Of a stretch of 64,000 nt of DNA, positions 51,310-60,826 are shown in pieces. The translations under genes and the position numbers were made by a program. The notes beneath the pieces are model-generated. The model was not told the origin of the DNA, did no database searches, and was given only the letters and a program-made list of their open reading frames with translations. The stretch comes from CADEED01 sp035502995 (lineage in GTDB: Bacteria; Pseudomonadota; Gammaproteobacteria; Steroidobacterales; Steroidobacteraceae): the NCBI GenBank assembly GCA_035502995.1, contig DATJTW010000102.1, positions 1 to 64,000 on the forward strand. The letters run 5' to 3'. Position 1 is the first letter of the stretch. Each line of letters starts with the position of its first letter.

Positions 51310-51975
51310 TCAGCCGTGCCCCAGCAGCGTACGGACATATTTCACCGCCTCGGACATTCCTTCGACGACCGCTTCCGCACCGCCAAAGTCATGACGCTTC
51401 GACAGGGCAGTGGGCAGCGCCAGGCAGCGAATGCCGGCACCGCGAGCGGCCTGCAAGCCATGCTGCGTATCCTCCAGCGCCAGGCAATCCGCAGCGGACA
51501 ATCCGAGCCTCTCGAGCGCCAGCAGATAGCAGTCCGGCGCAGGCTTGCTCGCGCGGACGTCGTCGCCGGACACGACCGTGGCGAAGTGTCTTTCGAGATC
51601 GTTCGCCCGCAGCGTCGTACGGACACCATTGGCGCTCGCGCCCGTCACGACCGCAAGCACGAGACCCGCACGACGGAATTCGTCGACGGCCTCGAGCGCG
51701 CCCGGCATCAGTGGATAGGCGCCTCGGCTCAGGAACTCCCGCGCCGCTGCATTCTTCGCCTCGGTCAGGGTCGCGGCGTCGACAGCCAGTTCGAAACGGC
51801 TGACGAGATCGACCGCGCTCGCCCGGTTCGGAACGCCGGCGTAGTGGGTGACGTACTGCTCTTCGGAAAGCCGCACGCCGTGCGGCGCGAGCACCGACAC
51901 CCACATGCGGAAATGCTCCGGCTCGGAGTCGACCAGCGTACCGTCGTGGTCGAAGAGGATCGCGCGTAGCGGCAT
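51310..51975 (-). CDS. HAD-superfamily hydrolase (phosphoglycolate-phosphatase-like)
   Basis: 221 residues from the ATG at 51975. Motif I FDHDGTLVDSEPEH, motif II VVTGAS, motif III lysine in RASKPAPDCY and motif IV LALEDTQHGLQAA are all present, with a helical cap between I and II. Phosphatase or phosphomutase of the beta-phosphoglucomutase group. It is 10 bases downstream of the GNAT gene. Confidence 0.93.
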   Translation of the reverse strand: MPLRAILFDHDGTLVDSEPEHFRMWVSVLAPHGVRLSEEQYVTHYAGVPNRASAVDLVSRFELAVDAATLTEAKNAAAREFLSRGAYPLMPGALEAVDEFRRAGLVLAVVTGASANGVRTTLRANDLERHFATVVSGDDVRASKPAPDCYLLALERLGLSAADCLALEDTQHGLQAARGAGIRCLALPTALSKRHDFGGAEAVVEGMSEAVKYVRTLLGHG

Positions 51976-51985
51976 GTGAGCCTGG

Positions 51986-52588
51986 CTACGCCCTTCCGTG
52001 CGGCTTGAACATGCACCACAATTTGCCGGCGCCCATCTCCCGGCAAACGGTCTCTTCGAATCCGGCATTCCGGTAGAACGGCAGATTCGACTCTTTCGCC
52101 GTCTCGAGGTAGACGCCGCGCGACAGCGGATCGTTGGCAGCGAGCGCGCAGAACGCCTCGATCAGCTGCCTGCCGATGCCGCGCCCCTGCAGCGCCGGAT
52201 CGGTGCCGATCGCGCCGAGATAGTAGTGAGGCGCGGCCGGCTTGCCGTCGGCGGCGATTCCTTCATAGACGGCCACGCGCTCGACCATGCCGGGAATCGC
52301 GTGTTCGAATCGCTCCCATTCCGCCGTGATGTCTGCGGGCCACGTCGGTGGCGCGGTGGAATAGCCCATGACCGCGCCGCGGATCGAACCACCGTCCCGC
52401 GCCACGAGCACCGGCATCCCGAGCTCGATGCGCGCCTGCATCACCAGCGAGAAGAACTTCGTCAGTCGTTCGTGATAGCCGGCGCCCGCCTGCAGCAGGA
52501 ACCCCGTGATCGGATCCTGCGCGAACGCCGTGGCCAGACAACCCACGGCCGCACCCAGATCCGCACGCTTCGCCGCGACGATCTCCAT
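51986..52588 (-). CDS. GNAT-family N-acetyltransferase
   Basis: 200 residues from the ATG at 52588; GTG at 52600 and TTG at 52636 are alternatives. The acetyl-CoA loop appears as LGAIGTDPALQGRGIGRQLI and the later part as YLETAKESNLPFYRNAGFEE. Substrate unknown. It forms a pair with the HAD hydrolase. Confidence 0.9.
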   Translation of the reverse strand: MEIVAAKRADLGAAVGCLATAFAQDPITGFLLQAGAGYHERLTKFFSLVMQARIELGMPVLVARDGGSIRGAVMGYSTAPPTWPADITAEWERFEHAIPGMVERVAVYEGIAADGKPAAPHYYLGAIGTDPALQGRGIGRQLIEAFCALAANDPLSRGVYLETAKESNLPFYRNAGFEETVCREMGAGKLWCMFKPHGRA

Positions 52589-52714
52589 CACGTCGGACAC
52601 CGGCTCGCGTTCGCACGGAATGTCGAGCCCAGGCAATCGCGGCGCTTCACGGAGGACCTCTCTTTTCGCGGTGGTCGGCAGGGGCGCAGCGACTATGTCA
52701 CAACCGCCGGGCGA

Positions 52715-55261
52715 TCAGCGACCCCCGCCGAGCGCCAGCAGTTCGCGAGGCGCTTCCGGACGCGCGGGACTCACGTCGGCCAGCTGCTGCAGCAACTCGC
52801 GCGCCGCGGACGGGTCTTCGCGCCCGAGCGCGGCCGCCATCGAAAGCAGCGGATCGTAGGCCGGCCGGAAGTCCGGGCTCAGCCGCAGGACCTCGAGCAA
52901 CGGATTGCGCACCTGCGCGATCATGGCGTGCACGTCGGCAACCGGGCGCACGTCGCGGCCGGCCAGTAGATAGGCATCGCGCGCCTTCCAGTAGGCGCGC
53001 AGGCTCGCGCCAAACGCTGGATCGGCACGCGCGACGATCTGCTCCGGCGCGACGTCGACGTCGGCCAGCAACGCAAACAACCTGTCGCGCGGCGAGGAGT
53101 CCGGCGCATACGTCACGCGCGGCGCCGAATACGCCACCACCGGCCGATCGTCCGTGTTCAACGGCGCGCGGTTGGCGAAGCGCACCAGTGCATCCGGCCC
53201 GGCGATGAACGACCCCAGCACGGCGAGTTCATCCGCAAAACCGAAGCGCGCCGCCAGCGCCGCGGACGACGGCCGCGCGAGGTGCGCCGCGAGCAGCGAT
53301 TCATCGAGCGCCGCGCCATCACGTCGCGCCACCAATCCGATCGTCGGCGTATCGAGCCCGTTCGTCGCCAGCACTGCAGCGGCATTCGGATTCACTTCCA
53401 GATAGCTGCGCACGATGCTGCGCAACGTGTCGAGATCGAGCTGATGCAACGGCAGCCACTGGCAGAAGAGGCCATCATCCGCAAGCCGCTCGCGCACCGC
53501 GCGGAAATGCTCGACCGTGTACAACGTGCCCGACCCGCTGCGCGCCGGATGAAAATTATCCGCAACGATCACGTCATAGCGATCGGCCGACGCCCGCACG
53601 AAGCGGCGCGCATCCGCGGCGATCATGCGCAACGGCGTCGTCGCGGGCAGCGCCGGTTCGAAATCCGCCGCGGCCTCGATGACCTCCGGCAACAACTCGA
53701 CCACGTCGACGCGCGCCTCCGCGCTGGCCGCGCGCGCGGTCACGCCGGTGCCGAGACCCAGGAACAACGCGCGCCCCGGATGCGGATGCAGCAGCAGCGG
53801 CAACACACCCTGCCGCCCATCCGCGAACACGGTCGCGCTGCTGCCTTCCTGCTGCTTGTTGTCGATGTGCAGCGTCGCGACGTCGCGCGCGTCGGCGACG
53901 ATGCTGACCGTGGCGAGCGGTCCCTCGATCCGGCGCACCACGCGCCCGCCCTCGGGCACGTCGACATGCGCAGGCGAGGGCAGCACCCACATCGCCGCGA
54001 GCAACGCGAGCGAGACCCCCATCTGCAAGGGCCGCCGCCACGCGCGCGCCGAGACCATCACCAGGTACGCCGCGACCACGCCGAGCACGACCCACCGCAG
54101 ATCCGCGCCCACCGTCATCAACGCCGCGAACACCAGCGGCGCCAGCGCCGCGCCCAACGTATTCACGCCGAGGCTGCGCGCGAACGGCACGCCCGCGCGC
54201 GTCGCCGCAGTCGCCAGCAGGCTGAACAGCGCGCCCATGCACACCGTCGCGGGCAGGAACGCTCCAGCCGCGAGCAATGCCTCGACCATCAACGCCGCCG
54301 CGAAACTGCCCGGCGCCATCCACGCCTTGAACGTCGCCGCCTCCGCGAGCGCGAGCGCGCCGAACAGACAGGCCAGTGCCAACGCGGCAAACAACCCATC
54401 GCGAGTCCGGCCCGCATCCCGCGCGCGCCGCGCGTACCACGCCGCGCCCAGCGTCGTGCCCACCAGGTACATCGCGAGCAGGATCGCGAACGTGTAGACC
54501 GTGTTCTCCGCGATCTGCGACAACGCGCGCACGACCAGCACTTCATAGCCGATGCCGAGCAGCCCGGTCACCGCGAGCACGCCGAGCGCCGCGTCGAATC
54601 GCGGCGGAGATTCCACCGCGGACGCGCGACCAGCGCTCACCTCACCGCTCCTCGCCGCCACGACCGCACACCCGATATTCACCGCGCCACAAACAAGTGT
54701 GGTCGCGCGCAATCCAATCATCGGAATCAGCACGAACGCCGCACCGAGCGCCCCCAACACCGCCCCCGCCGTATTCGCCGAATACAACGCCGGAATCGAC
54801 GCGCCGCGTTCGCGCTCGTCATCCAGGATCCGCTCCATCGCCGGCAACGTCGCGCCCATCGCCGCGGTCGCCGGCAGCAACAATATAAAGGTGCCTGCGA
54901 AGATCCACGCCCACTGCACGAACGGCGCGGGCGTCAGCGGCAGCAACGAAACCCACAGGGTAGATAGCGGCGCAAACGCGAACGCCAGCACCACCGCCCA
55001 TCCACCGATCACCGCCTCACAACCCGCATACCAGCGAGCCGGCCGCGCCGCGCGCGCGATCCGCCCGCCCAGCGCAAACGCCCCCGCTGCGATCCCGCCG
55101 AAAAACGCAGTGACGACGGCCAGCATCGACGCCGCCTCGTGCCCCAGCGCCAGCGCGCCCTGCTGAGTCCACACGATCTGCAACCCGAGTCCGGAAAACC
55201 CGGACGCGATCATCAACGCGCGCGCCGGCACGCGGTGCTTGCCGACGCGATCGACGTGCAT
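52715..55261 (-). CDS. Fused polytopic membrane/spermidine-synthase-like protein
   Basis: 848 residues from the ATG at 55261, which lies 2 bases after the TGA of the oxygenase gene. About 12-14 membrane helices (to about residue 455) are followed by a spermidine synthase-like domain with LFLGLGTGVTARAASAEARV, VVELLPEVIEAA, DARRFVRAS, VIVADNFHPARSGSG and LADDGLFCQWLPLHQ. A short helical tail follows. Such fused transporter/synthase proteins are widespread, but the aminopropyl-transferase activity has rarely been shown; the key Asp residues are only partly clear here. Confidence 0.88.
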   Translation of the reverse strand: MHVDRVGKHRVPARALMIASGFSGLGLQIVWTQQGALALGHEAASMLAVVTAFFGGIAAGAFALGGRIARAARPARWYAGCEAVIGGWAVVLAFAFAPLSTLWVSLLPLTPAPFVQWAWIFAGTFILLLPATAAMGATLPAMERILDDERERGASIPALYSANTAGAVLGALGAAFVLIPMIGLRATTLVCGAVNIGCAVVAARSGEVSAGRASAVESPPRFDAALGVLAVTGLLGIGYEVLVVRALSQIAENTVYTFAILLAMYLVGTTLGAAWYARRARDAGRTRDGLFAALALACLFGALALAEAATFKAWMAPGSFAAALMVEALLAAGAFLPATVCMGALFSLLATAATRAGVPFARSLGVNTLGAALAPLVFAALMTVGADLRWVVLGVVAAYLVMVSARAWRRPLQMGVSLALLAAMWVLPSPAHVDVPEGGRVVRRIEGPLATVSIVADARDVATLHIDNKQQEGSSATVFADGRQGVLPLLLHPHPGRALFLGLGTGVTARAASAEARVDVVELLPEVIEAAADFEPALPATTPLRMIAADARRFVRASADRYDVIVADNFHPARSGSGTLYTVEHFRAVRERLADDGLFCQWLPLHQLDLDTLRSIVRSYLEVNPNAAAVLATNGLDTPTIGLVARRDGAALDESLLAAHLARPSSAALAARFGFADELAVLGSFIAGPDALVRFANRAPLNTDDRPVVAYSAPRVTYAPDSSPRDRLFALLADVDVAPEQIVARADPAFGASLRAYWKARDAYLLAGRDVRPVADVHAMIAQVRNPLLEVLRLSPDFRPAYDPLLSMAAALGREDPSAARELLQQLADVSPARPEAPRELLALGGGR

Positions 55262-55263
55262 CG

Positions 55264-55890
55264 TCAGCCCGAGAAGGCGATGCGATAACCCCACGAATCC
55301 AGGTGCGTGGGAATCGCGTTGAATGCCAGCGTGATGCGCCGCTCGCCGACGTTGGTCGGCACCGCATGCATGAGGTAGCTGGGGAACAGGACCACGTCGC
55401 CCGGCGACGGCTGCGGACTGATCCACTTGTCCGCGTTGTACGGCCCGGTGTTCACGCCGGCGTTGTCATGCTTGAACGAAAAGTCCGTGCCACCCGGCGC
55501 GCGCATGAACACCGTGCGCGAATCCGGATGCGTCGGCGTGAGATACACGACGCCCGAGATAAAACTGTTCGCGTGGTTGTGCATCGCCTGCCGGCCACCC
55601 GTGTCCAGCACGTTGACCCACATCTCCTTCAGCGACCAGCCGAGCCGGTCGCCGAACATCAACGTGCCGAACTCGCCGAGCAGCGGCGTCACCGCGGCGG
55701 CCACGTCGACCAGCAGCGGCGAATCCGACGGCTTCAGCATCGACGTGTGCGAAAGATTCGGCGACGAGCTGTTTTCCTGGTGGACCAATGCGCTGAAGTG
55801 CGACACGAGCCCGGCGACCAGCGGCGCGGACAACGCCTGCTTCGTGCGCATGAAAGGAGTCGGAAAGAGTGCAGTGACGTCGGAGCTCAT
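55264..55890 (-). CDS. 2OG-Fe(II) oxygenase-like protein (TIGR02466 type)
   Basis: 208 residues from the ATG at 55890 (ATG at 55902 is an alternative). LFPTPFMRT opens it, and the iron-binding core is visible as QAMHNHANSFISGVVYL (H104/H106), PGDVVLFPSYLMHAVPTN (H175) and GERRITLAFN. The family includes proteins called putative 2OG-Fe(II) oxygenases. It is co-transcribed with the membrane/spermidine-synthase fusion. Confidence 0.87.
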   Translation of the reverse strand: MSSDVTALFPTPFMRTKQALSAPLVAGLVSHFSALVHQENSSSPNLSHTSMLKPSDSPLLVDVAAAVTPLLGEFGTLMFGDRLGWSLKEMWVNVLDTGGRQAMHNHANSFISGVVYLTPTHPDSRTVFMRAPGGTDFSFKHDNAGVNTGPYNADKWISPQPSPGDVVLFPSYLMHAVPTNVGERRITLAFNAIPTHLDSWGYRIAFSG

Positions 55891-56091
55891 GGAGCCGCGC
55901 ATTCTGTGACAGTCAGGCGACAGTTTCGTGACGAGCCCATCGCCGCACCGACGCCAGCCATCGCTGGCGCACCGTCAAGAAATCCGACGGCGAGAAACGT
56001 TAATCGCATCGTCACGAACCGCTCGTACTTTCCCCCACTCGCGCGGCAAGGGCCGCGCGTCGTCATTTTTCCACCACGGGGAAGCTTCTCA

Positions 56092-58368
56092 ATGCTCAAT
56101 CAATTCACGAAACGCCACATCGCAGTGGCCGTCGCGGCCGCCATCGGCGCTGCCGCCGCGGGCGCCGCCGTCGCGGACAGCAAGTCCAGCTCGAACGGCA
56201 CCTACGTCGCCGGCGACGTGCACAACCACACGACCTGTTCCGACGGCTCCATCTCGATGCAGAAGCTCATCAAGAAGGCGACCGACAAACAGGACACGCC
56301 CTGGGGTCTCGACTGGTTCGTCCAGGCCGGCCACGGTGGCAACGGCAACCGCAACTGCACGCTGATCGAGGACGCGTCGCTCGCGACTCCGGCGTACCCG
56401 GTGGTGACCTCGCTCGACGGCACGAAGGTGCTCGGCCCGACCACGACCTGGCAGAACAGCATTCCCGCCGTGCAGCCGAAGGGCCTCGTCTCGGGCGCCG
56501 CGCCGAACCAGAACATGTGGCGCTGGCAGTCGATCCAGGAATATCAGTACCCGGTCGTCGAGTACTTGAGCGCGCTGCGCGATCAGCCGCTGTTCATCGG
56601 CATCGAGTCGGTGGTCGCGGGTCACGAGCACACGTCGGCGTCGGTGATCTCCGGCCAGATGCCGAACTCCGTGTTCAAGCAGGCGCTGCCGACCTCCGCC
56701 GGTTACACGGCGCTGGGCAACGCGACCGCGCTCGCGAAGTGGGAATACTGCTTCGACCGCGGTGACACCGACACGGGCCGTGGCAACACGGTCGTCGGCG
56801 GTTCCGTCGGCAACAACTGGGACTGCTCGGTGCCCGGCAGCGCGAACGCGGCCGACCCGAACTGGAGCCCGGTGGCGCAGAAGCTGATCCCGGTCTCCGG
56901 CGCGGGCGTGGGCTCGCGCGGTCACCTGAAGACCGTCGAAGCGGTCAAGTGGATGGCCGCGTTCCACGGCGAGCAGAGCTACTATCTACCGACGCACCTC
57001 GAGCGCGCCGGACCGTTCAATCCGGACGGCAACAACGGTTTCAACATCGAGAACCTGCGCAACTTCAACAACGCGGCCCCGAACGTCGCGTTCGGCTTCG
57101 AGACGCAGCCGGGTCACGGCGCGTCCGATGCGCGCGGTGAATACACGATCCGCCGCAACAACATCGCAGGCACGAACGTCGACTCCGTCGGCGGCACGAC
57201 CTGGGGTGGCACGGGCGTGTACGGCGCGCAGGTCGGCGGCGTGTGGGACGCGCTGCTCGGCGAAGGCCGCAACTACTGGTTCTTCGCGAGCTCCGACTGG
57301 CACAACCGCGGCAGCTTCGGTCCGGATGACCGTCGTTCGTCGCAGGACTTCTACCCGGGCGAGTACCAGCGTTCGTACGTGAAGGTGAAGAACAACACCA
57401 CGAAGAACGGCCTGAACCTCACGCCGCAGAACATCGTCAACGGCATGCGCACGGGCAACATCTGGTCGTCGGCCGGCCAGCTGATCGATCGCCTGAGCTA
57501 CGTCGTGTGCGCGTCGTCGGGTCGCAACTCGCTGCCGACGGACTACGTCGCGGCGGCGACGCTCGAAGCGGCGAAGAACAACACGGACGTGGACGTGAAC
57601 GCCAACTGCGCCACGATGGGCGAGAAGCTGGTGATCAAGCCGGGCCAGGACGTGGTCGTCGCGGTCACCGTGCGTGATCCGTCGGGCACCAACTACTCGC
57701 CGTACTCTTTCCCGAACCCGTCGCTGGCCCAGGTGGGCATCAGCACGCCGGTGAACGCGCCGGTGCTCGACCACGTCGACGTGATCCGTGGCCTCGTCAC
57801 GGGTTACAAGACGCCGGGCGCCGCGGACTACTCGGGCGAGTGGCCGCGCGACTGGATCAATAACCCGAACCTGGCGAACGTGCCGGCGGCGGCGAAGAAC
57901 ACGAGCGCGGCGGTCATCCGCACGTTCTCGAACACGTCGTGGGCCTCGGACGGCGAGTACAAGACGGTGGCGTTCACGCTCGAAGGATTGAGCGCGTCGC
58001 AGTACCTGCGCCTGCGCGGCAGCAACCTGCCGGCGTCGGTACCGTACGAGACGGATGCGGACGGCAACCCGCTGCAGGATCTCTTCACCAACGCGGGCGC
58101 CGTGAATCCCACGGTTCCGGGTGGCGCGGACGGCCAGCCGGCCGGCGCGAACCTGCGCATCCCGTGCAACACGGTGGGCACGAACGTGCCGGCGGTCGGC
58201 ACGCTGTACACGGGTGCGGCGATCGACGGCTGCCCGTCGCACCTGCCGGTGATCAACGGCCAGAAGTACTCGGCCTTCGACGTCGCCGCGTGGTCGGACC
58301 TGTGGTTCTACAGCAACCCGGTGTACATCGAAGTGAAGGGTTCGACGCTGGTCGCCGGCGTCAAGTAA
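56092..58368 (+). CDS. Exported DUF3604/PHP-like protein
   Basis: 758 residues from the ATG at 56092 (GGGGAAG upstream). The signal peptide ends AAVADS. The YVAGDVHNHTTCSDGS motif with two His and Asp matches the PHP-type metal site of DUF3604 proteins, and ASSDWHNRGSFGPDD and IESVVAGHEHTSASV hold further likely ligands. It is probably a periplasmic metallo-phosphoesterase-like enzyme. It is followed by a strong hairpin and then PpiC and HupE genes. Confidence 0.85.
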   Translation: MLNQFTKRHIAVAVAAAIGAAAAGAAVADSKSSSNGTYVAGDVHNHTTCSDGSISMQKLIKKATDKQDTPWGLDWFVQAGHGGNGNRNCTLIEDASLATPAYPVVTSLDGTKVLGPTTTWQNSIPAVQPKGLVSGAAPNQNMWRWQSIQEYQYPVVEYLSALRDQPLFIGIESVVAGHEHTSASVISGQMPNSVFKQALPTSAGYTALGNATALAKWEYCFDRGDTDTGRGNTVVGGSVGNNWDCSVPGSANAADPNWSPVAQKLIPVSGAGVGSRGHLKTVEAVKWMAAFHGEQSYYLPTHLERAGPFNPDGNNGFNIENLRNFNNAAPNVAFGFETQPGHGASDARGEYTIRRNNIAGTNVDSVGGTTWGGTGVYGAQVGGVWDALLGEGRNYWFFASSDWHNRGSFGPDDRRSSQDFYPGEYQRSYVKVKNNTTKNGLNLTPQNIVNGMRTGNIWSSAGQLIDRLSYVVCASSGRNSLPTDYVAAATLEAAKNNTDVDVNANCATMGEKLVIKPGQDVVVAVTVRDPSGTNYSPYSFPNPSLAQVGISTPVNAPVLDHVDVIRGLVTGYKTPGAADYSGEWPRDWINNPNLANVPAAAKNTSAAVIRTFSNTSWASDGEYKTVAFTLEGLSASQYLRLRGSNLPASVPYETDADGNPLQDLFTNAGAVNPTVPGGADGQPAGANLRIPCNTVGTNVPAVGTLYTGAAIDGCPSHLPVINGQKYSAFDVAAWSDLWFYSNPVYIEVKGSTLVAGVK

Positions 58369-58392
58369 CCGATCTGACCAGCCAGCAGGTCC

Positions 58393-58425
58393 GGGGCGCC
58401 GCGCGAGTGTTTCGCGCGGCGCCCC
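58393..58425 (+). terminator. Hairpin between DUF3604 and PpiC genes
   Basis: Perfect 13-bp arms GGGGCGCCGCGCG/CGCGCGGCGCCCC with a 7-base loop, then TTCGTCGTCT. It may end or attenuate the DUF3604 transcript before the downstream three genes. Confidence 0.75.
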
Positions 58426-58454
58426 TTCGTCGTCTCAGAACTCCGGGAAATCCC

Positions 58455-59327
58455 ATGTCGTCCGCCGCACCCCTGTCCCAGGCCTCGAACCCATCTCCGG
58501 CGCGTCAGCGCTTCGTCATACCTTCCTGGTTCCGCGAGCCGCTGCTGCACTTCGCCGTGCTCGGCGGCCTGTTGTTCGGTGTCGATCACTATCTATCCAG
58601 CCGCGCCGGCGATCCGCACACCATCGTGATCGGTGCCGACGTCGACAAGCAGGCCGTCGACGTGTTCCGCGACGCGCGTGGCCGCGTCCCCGATGCCGAC
58701 GAGTTGTACGCGCTGCGCCGCGTGTGGCTCGACAACGAAGTGCTGTATCGCGAAGGCATCGCGCTCGGCCTCGACCGCGGCGACAACACCATCCGCGATC
58801 GCGTCATCTTCAAGTCGCTGTCGATGATCGAGGCGGGGCTCAAGGCGCCGCAGGTCGACGAGGCGAAACTGCGTGCCTGGTTCGAGTCGCATCGCGCGAA
58901 ATACGACGAGCCGGCGCGTTACGATTTCGAGGAAGCCATCGTCGTGGGCGACCGGACGGAGAGCGCGGTGCGCGCGTTCGTCGCGGCGCTGAACGCGGGC
59001 GTGCCCACGGGCATGCCCGGCGACGTGCGCGCCGACCTGCGCGTGTTCACCAATCGTCCGCACGAGAACATCGTGCAGAGCTACGGCGAGGAATTCGCGG
59101 TGGCGCTGGAAGCGGCGCCGGTGGGTGAGTGGCGCGTGACGCCGTCGAAAGGCGGGTTGCGTGCGGTCCGGCTGAAGGCGGCGACCGCGGCGAAGCCGGC
59201 GTCGTTTGACGACCTCGCCGGCGTCGTCATGCAGGACTGGACGGACGCGACGATGTCCGAGCAGCGCAGCGCGGCGGTCGCGGCGCTCGCGAAGAAGTAC
59301 AAGGTGCAGGTCGAGGCCGCGAAATGA
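58455..59327 (+). CDS. Membrane-anchored peptidyl-prolyl isomerase (PpiC/SurA-like)
   Basis: 290 residues from the ATG at 58455 (GGGAA upstream). One membrane helix at about 31-47 (LLHFAVLGGLLFGVDHYL) anchors a periplasmic chaperone part with the SurA N-like helix (ELYALRRVWLDNEVLYREG) and a parvulin-type domain that is weakly conserved. It overlaps HupE by 4 bases (ATGA), so the two are co-translated. Confidence 0.85.
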   Translation: MSSAAPLSQASNPSPARQRFVIPSWFREPLLHFAVLGGLLFGVDHYLSSRAGDPHTIVIGADVDKQAVDVFRDARGRVPDADELYALRRVWLDNEVLYREGIALGLDRGDNTIRDRVIFKSLSMIEAGLKAPQVDEAKLRAWFESHRAKYDEPARYDFEEAIVVGDRTESAVRAFVAALNAGVPTGMPGDVRADLRVFTNRPHENIVQSYGEEFAVALEAAPVGEWRVTPSKGGLRAVRLKAATAAKPASFDDLAGVVMQDWTDATMSEQRSAAVAALAKKYKVQVEAAK

Positions 59328-60262
59328 AGCGCTGGCTGGCGTTGCTATTGTTAGGAGTCGCGCCGCTCGCGTCCGCGCACGAGATGTCGATGGCGGAGAT
59401 GGAGCTGCGCGAGTCGCGGCACGGCGAGTTCCTGTGGCAGTGGACCGCGAGCGGCACGTTGCCGGCGGATTCGGAGCTGACGCCGGTCTGGCCGGCGCAG
59501 TGCAAGACCGAGGCGAACGTCCTGCGCTGCGGCGAGGCCGGCCTCACCGGTACGCTCGAAGTGCGCGGCGTCGGCGAGCGGTACTCGGCGGCGATGGTCA
59601 AGGTGTTCTGGCTCGACGGGCAGAGCCGCGTGTATACGCTGACCGCGCGCCAGCCGACGGTTCATCTGTACGGCTCGGCCGACGACGGCCGTGGCATGGG
59701 CGAGATCGCGCGCGCGTACCTCTCGCTGGGCGTCGGGCACATCCTCTCCGGCGTCGACCACCTGATGTTCGTCGGCGCATTGCTGCTGCTGGTCGGCTTC
59801 CGGCGCAAGCTCGTGTGGACGATCACCGCGTTCACGCTGGCGCACAGCCTGACGCTGGCGAGCGCGGCGCTCGGCATCCTGACGCTGCGGCCGCCGCCGG
59901 TGGAAGCCTGCATCGCGTTGTCGATCGTGCTGGTGTGCGCCGAGGCGCTGCATGATCGGGAGACGCTGGCCAAGCGCCTGCCGGCGCTGGTCGCGTTCAC
60001 GTTCGGCCTGGTGCATGGGCTCGGGTTCGCGGGTGCGCTGGCGGACATCGGGTTGCCGCAGAAACATCTGGCCACCGCGTTGCTGACGTTCAACGTCGGC
60101 GTGGAGCTCGGGCAGCTCGCCGTGATCGGCGCGGCGTGGCTGGCCTGGCTCGCGCTGAAACGGTTCGACTGGATGGTGCTGGCGAAGAAGCCGGCGCTGT
60201 ATGCATTCGGCATGATCGCGGCGTACTGGACGTGGTCGCGGGTCGCGGTGATCGTGGCATGA
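59324..60262 (+). CDS. HupE/UreJ-family membrane protein
   Basis: 312 residues. The signal peptide is followed by a soluble domain of about 100 residues. Six helices follow in the HupE pattern: LSLGVGHILSGVDHLMFVGALLLL, TAFTLAHSLTLASAALG and VHGLGFAGALADIGLP, with the conserved His residues seen in nickel/cobalt permeases. It probably moves a metal or small ligand. It overlaps the next gene by 4 bases (ATGA). Confidence 0.9.
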   Translation: MKRWLALLLLGVAPLASAHEMSMAEMELRESRHGEFLWQWTASGTLPADSELTPVWPAQCKTEANVLRCGEAGLTGTLEVRGVGERYSAAMVKVFWLDGQSRVYTLTARQPTVHLYGSADDGRGMGEIARAYLSLGVGHILSGVDHLMFVGALLLLVGFRRKLVWTITAFTLAHSLTLASAALGILTLRPPPVEACIALSIVLVCAEALHDRETLAKRLPALVAFTFGLVHGLGFAGALADIGLPQKHLATALLTFNVGVELGQLAVIGAAWLAWLALKRFDWMVLAKKPALYAFGMIAAYWTWSRVAVIVA

Positions 60263-60804
60263 GAGTTCATTCACAACGTGGGACGTTGATCGCGGTGGCG
60301 GTGATCATCGCGGGTGGTGCGGTCGCGGGCTTGTTGTTAGGGCGTGCGCAGACGGGCGCGGCCGGGTCCGATGATTCCGACGTGAGCGTCGCCGCTTCGG
60401 CGCCGGTGGCGGTGGCGGATGGAACGGCAGCGCCCGGTGACGTGACTGGTTCCGCGGTGGTCGCGATGAGCGATGCCGTTCTCGCCAGGCTCGCGCAGGA
60501 CGCCATGGTCGGCCCGCGCGACAGCCGTCTCGCCGCGATCCGCCAGCTCTCGCAGGCGCCGCGCGAACAGGCGCTGCCGCCGCTCAAACAGGTGTTGCTG
60601 AACGGCGAGCCCGGTTACGACCGGCCCGCCGCGTTGACGGGCCTGCGCGATCTCGCGCTGGCGCAGGGCGACGGGGACCAGCGCATCCGCGACGCGGTGC
60701 GCGAGGTCATCTATCACGGCGACGACGAGTCGCTGTCGGCCGCGGCGCAGGAGACGATCGACGCGATCAGCCGCGCGGCGGAGCCGCCCTCGTCGGCCAA
60801 CTAG
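60259..60804 (+). CDS. Small anchored helical-repeat protein
   Basis: 181 residues from the ATG at 60259. One membrane helix near 11-29 (LIAVAVIIAGGAVAGLLLG) is followed by a flexible Ala/Asp-rich linker and an alpha-helical HEAT-like region (RDSRLAAIRQLSQAPREQAL, RPAALTGLRDLALAQGDGD). No recognised family. Co-translated with HupE. Confidence 0.72.
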   Translation: MRVHSQRGTLIAVAVIIAGGAVAGLLLGRAQTGAAGSDDSDVSVAASAPVAVADGTAAPGDVTGSAVVAMSDAVLARLAQDAMVGPRDSRLAAIRQLSQAPREQALPPLKQVLLNGEPGYDRPAALTGLRDLALAQGDGDQRIRDAVREVIYHGDDESLSAAAQETIDAISRAAEPPSSAN

Positions 60805-60826
60805 GCCGATCGACCTCGCCGACTAA

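Noticed and set aside
50750..51310. Possible integron integrase or fragment to the right of the array
   Set aside because: No tyrosine-recombinase motif was found in any frame here; the frames are short and low in coding character.
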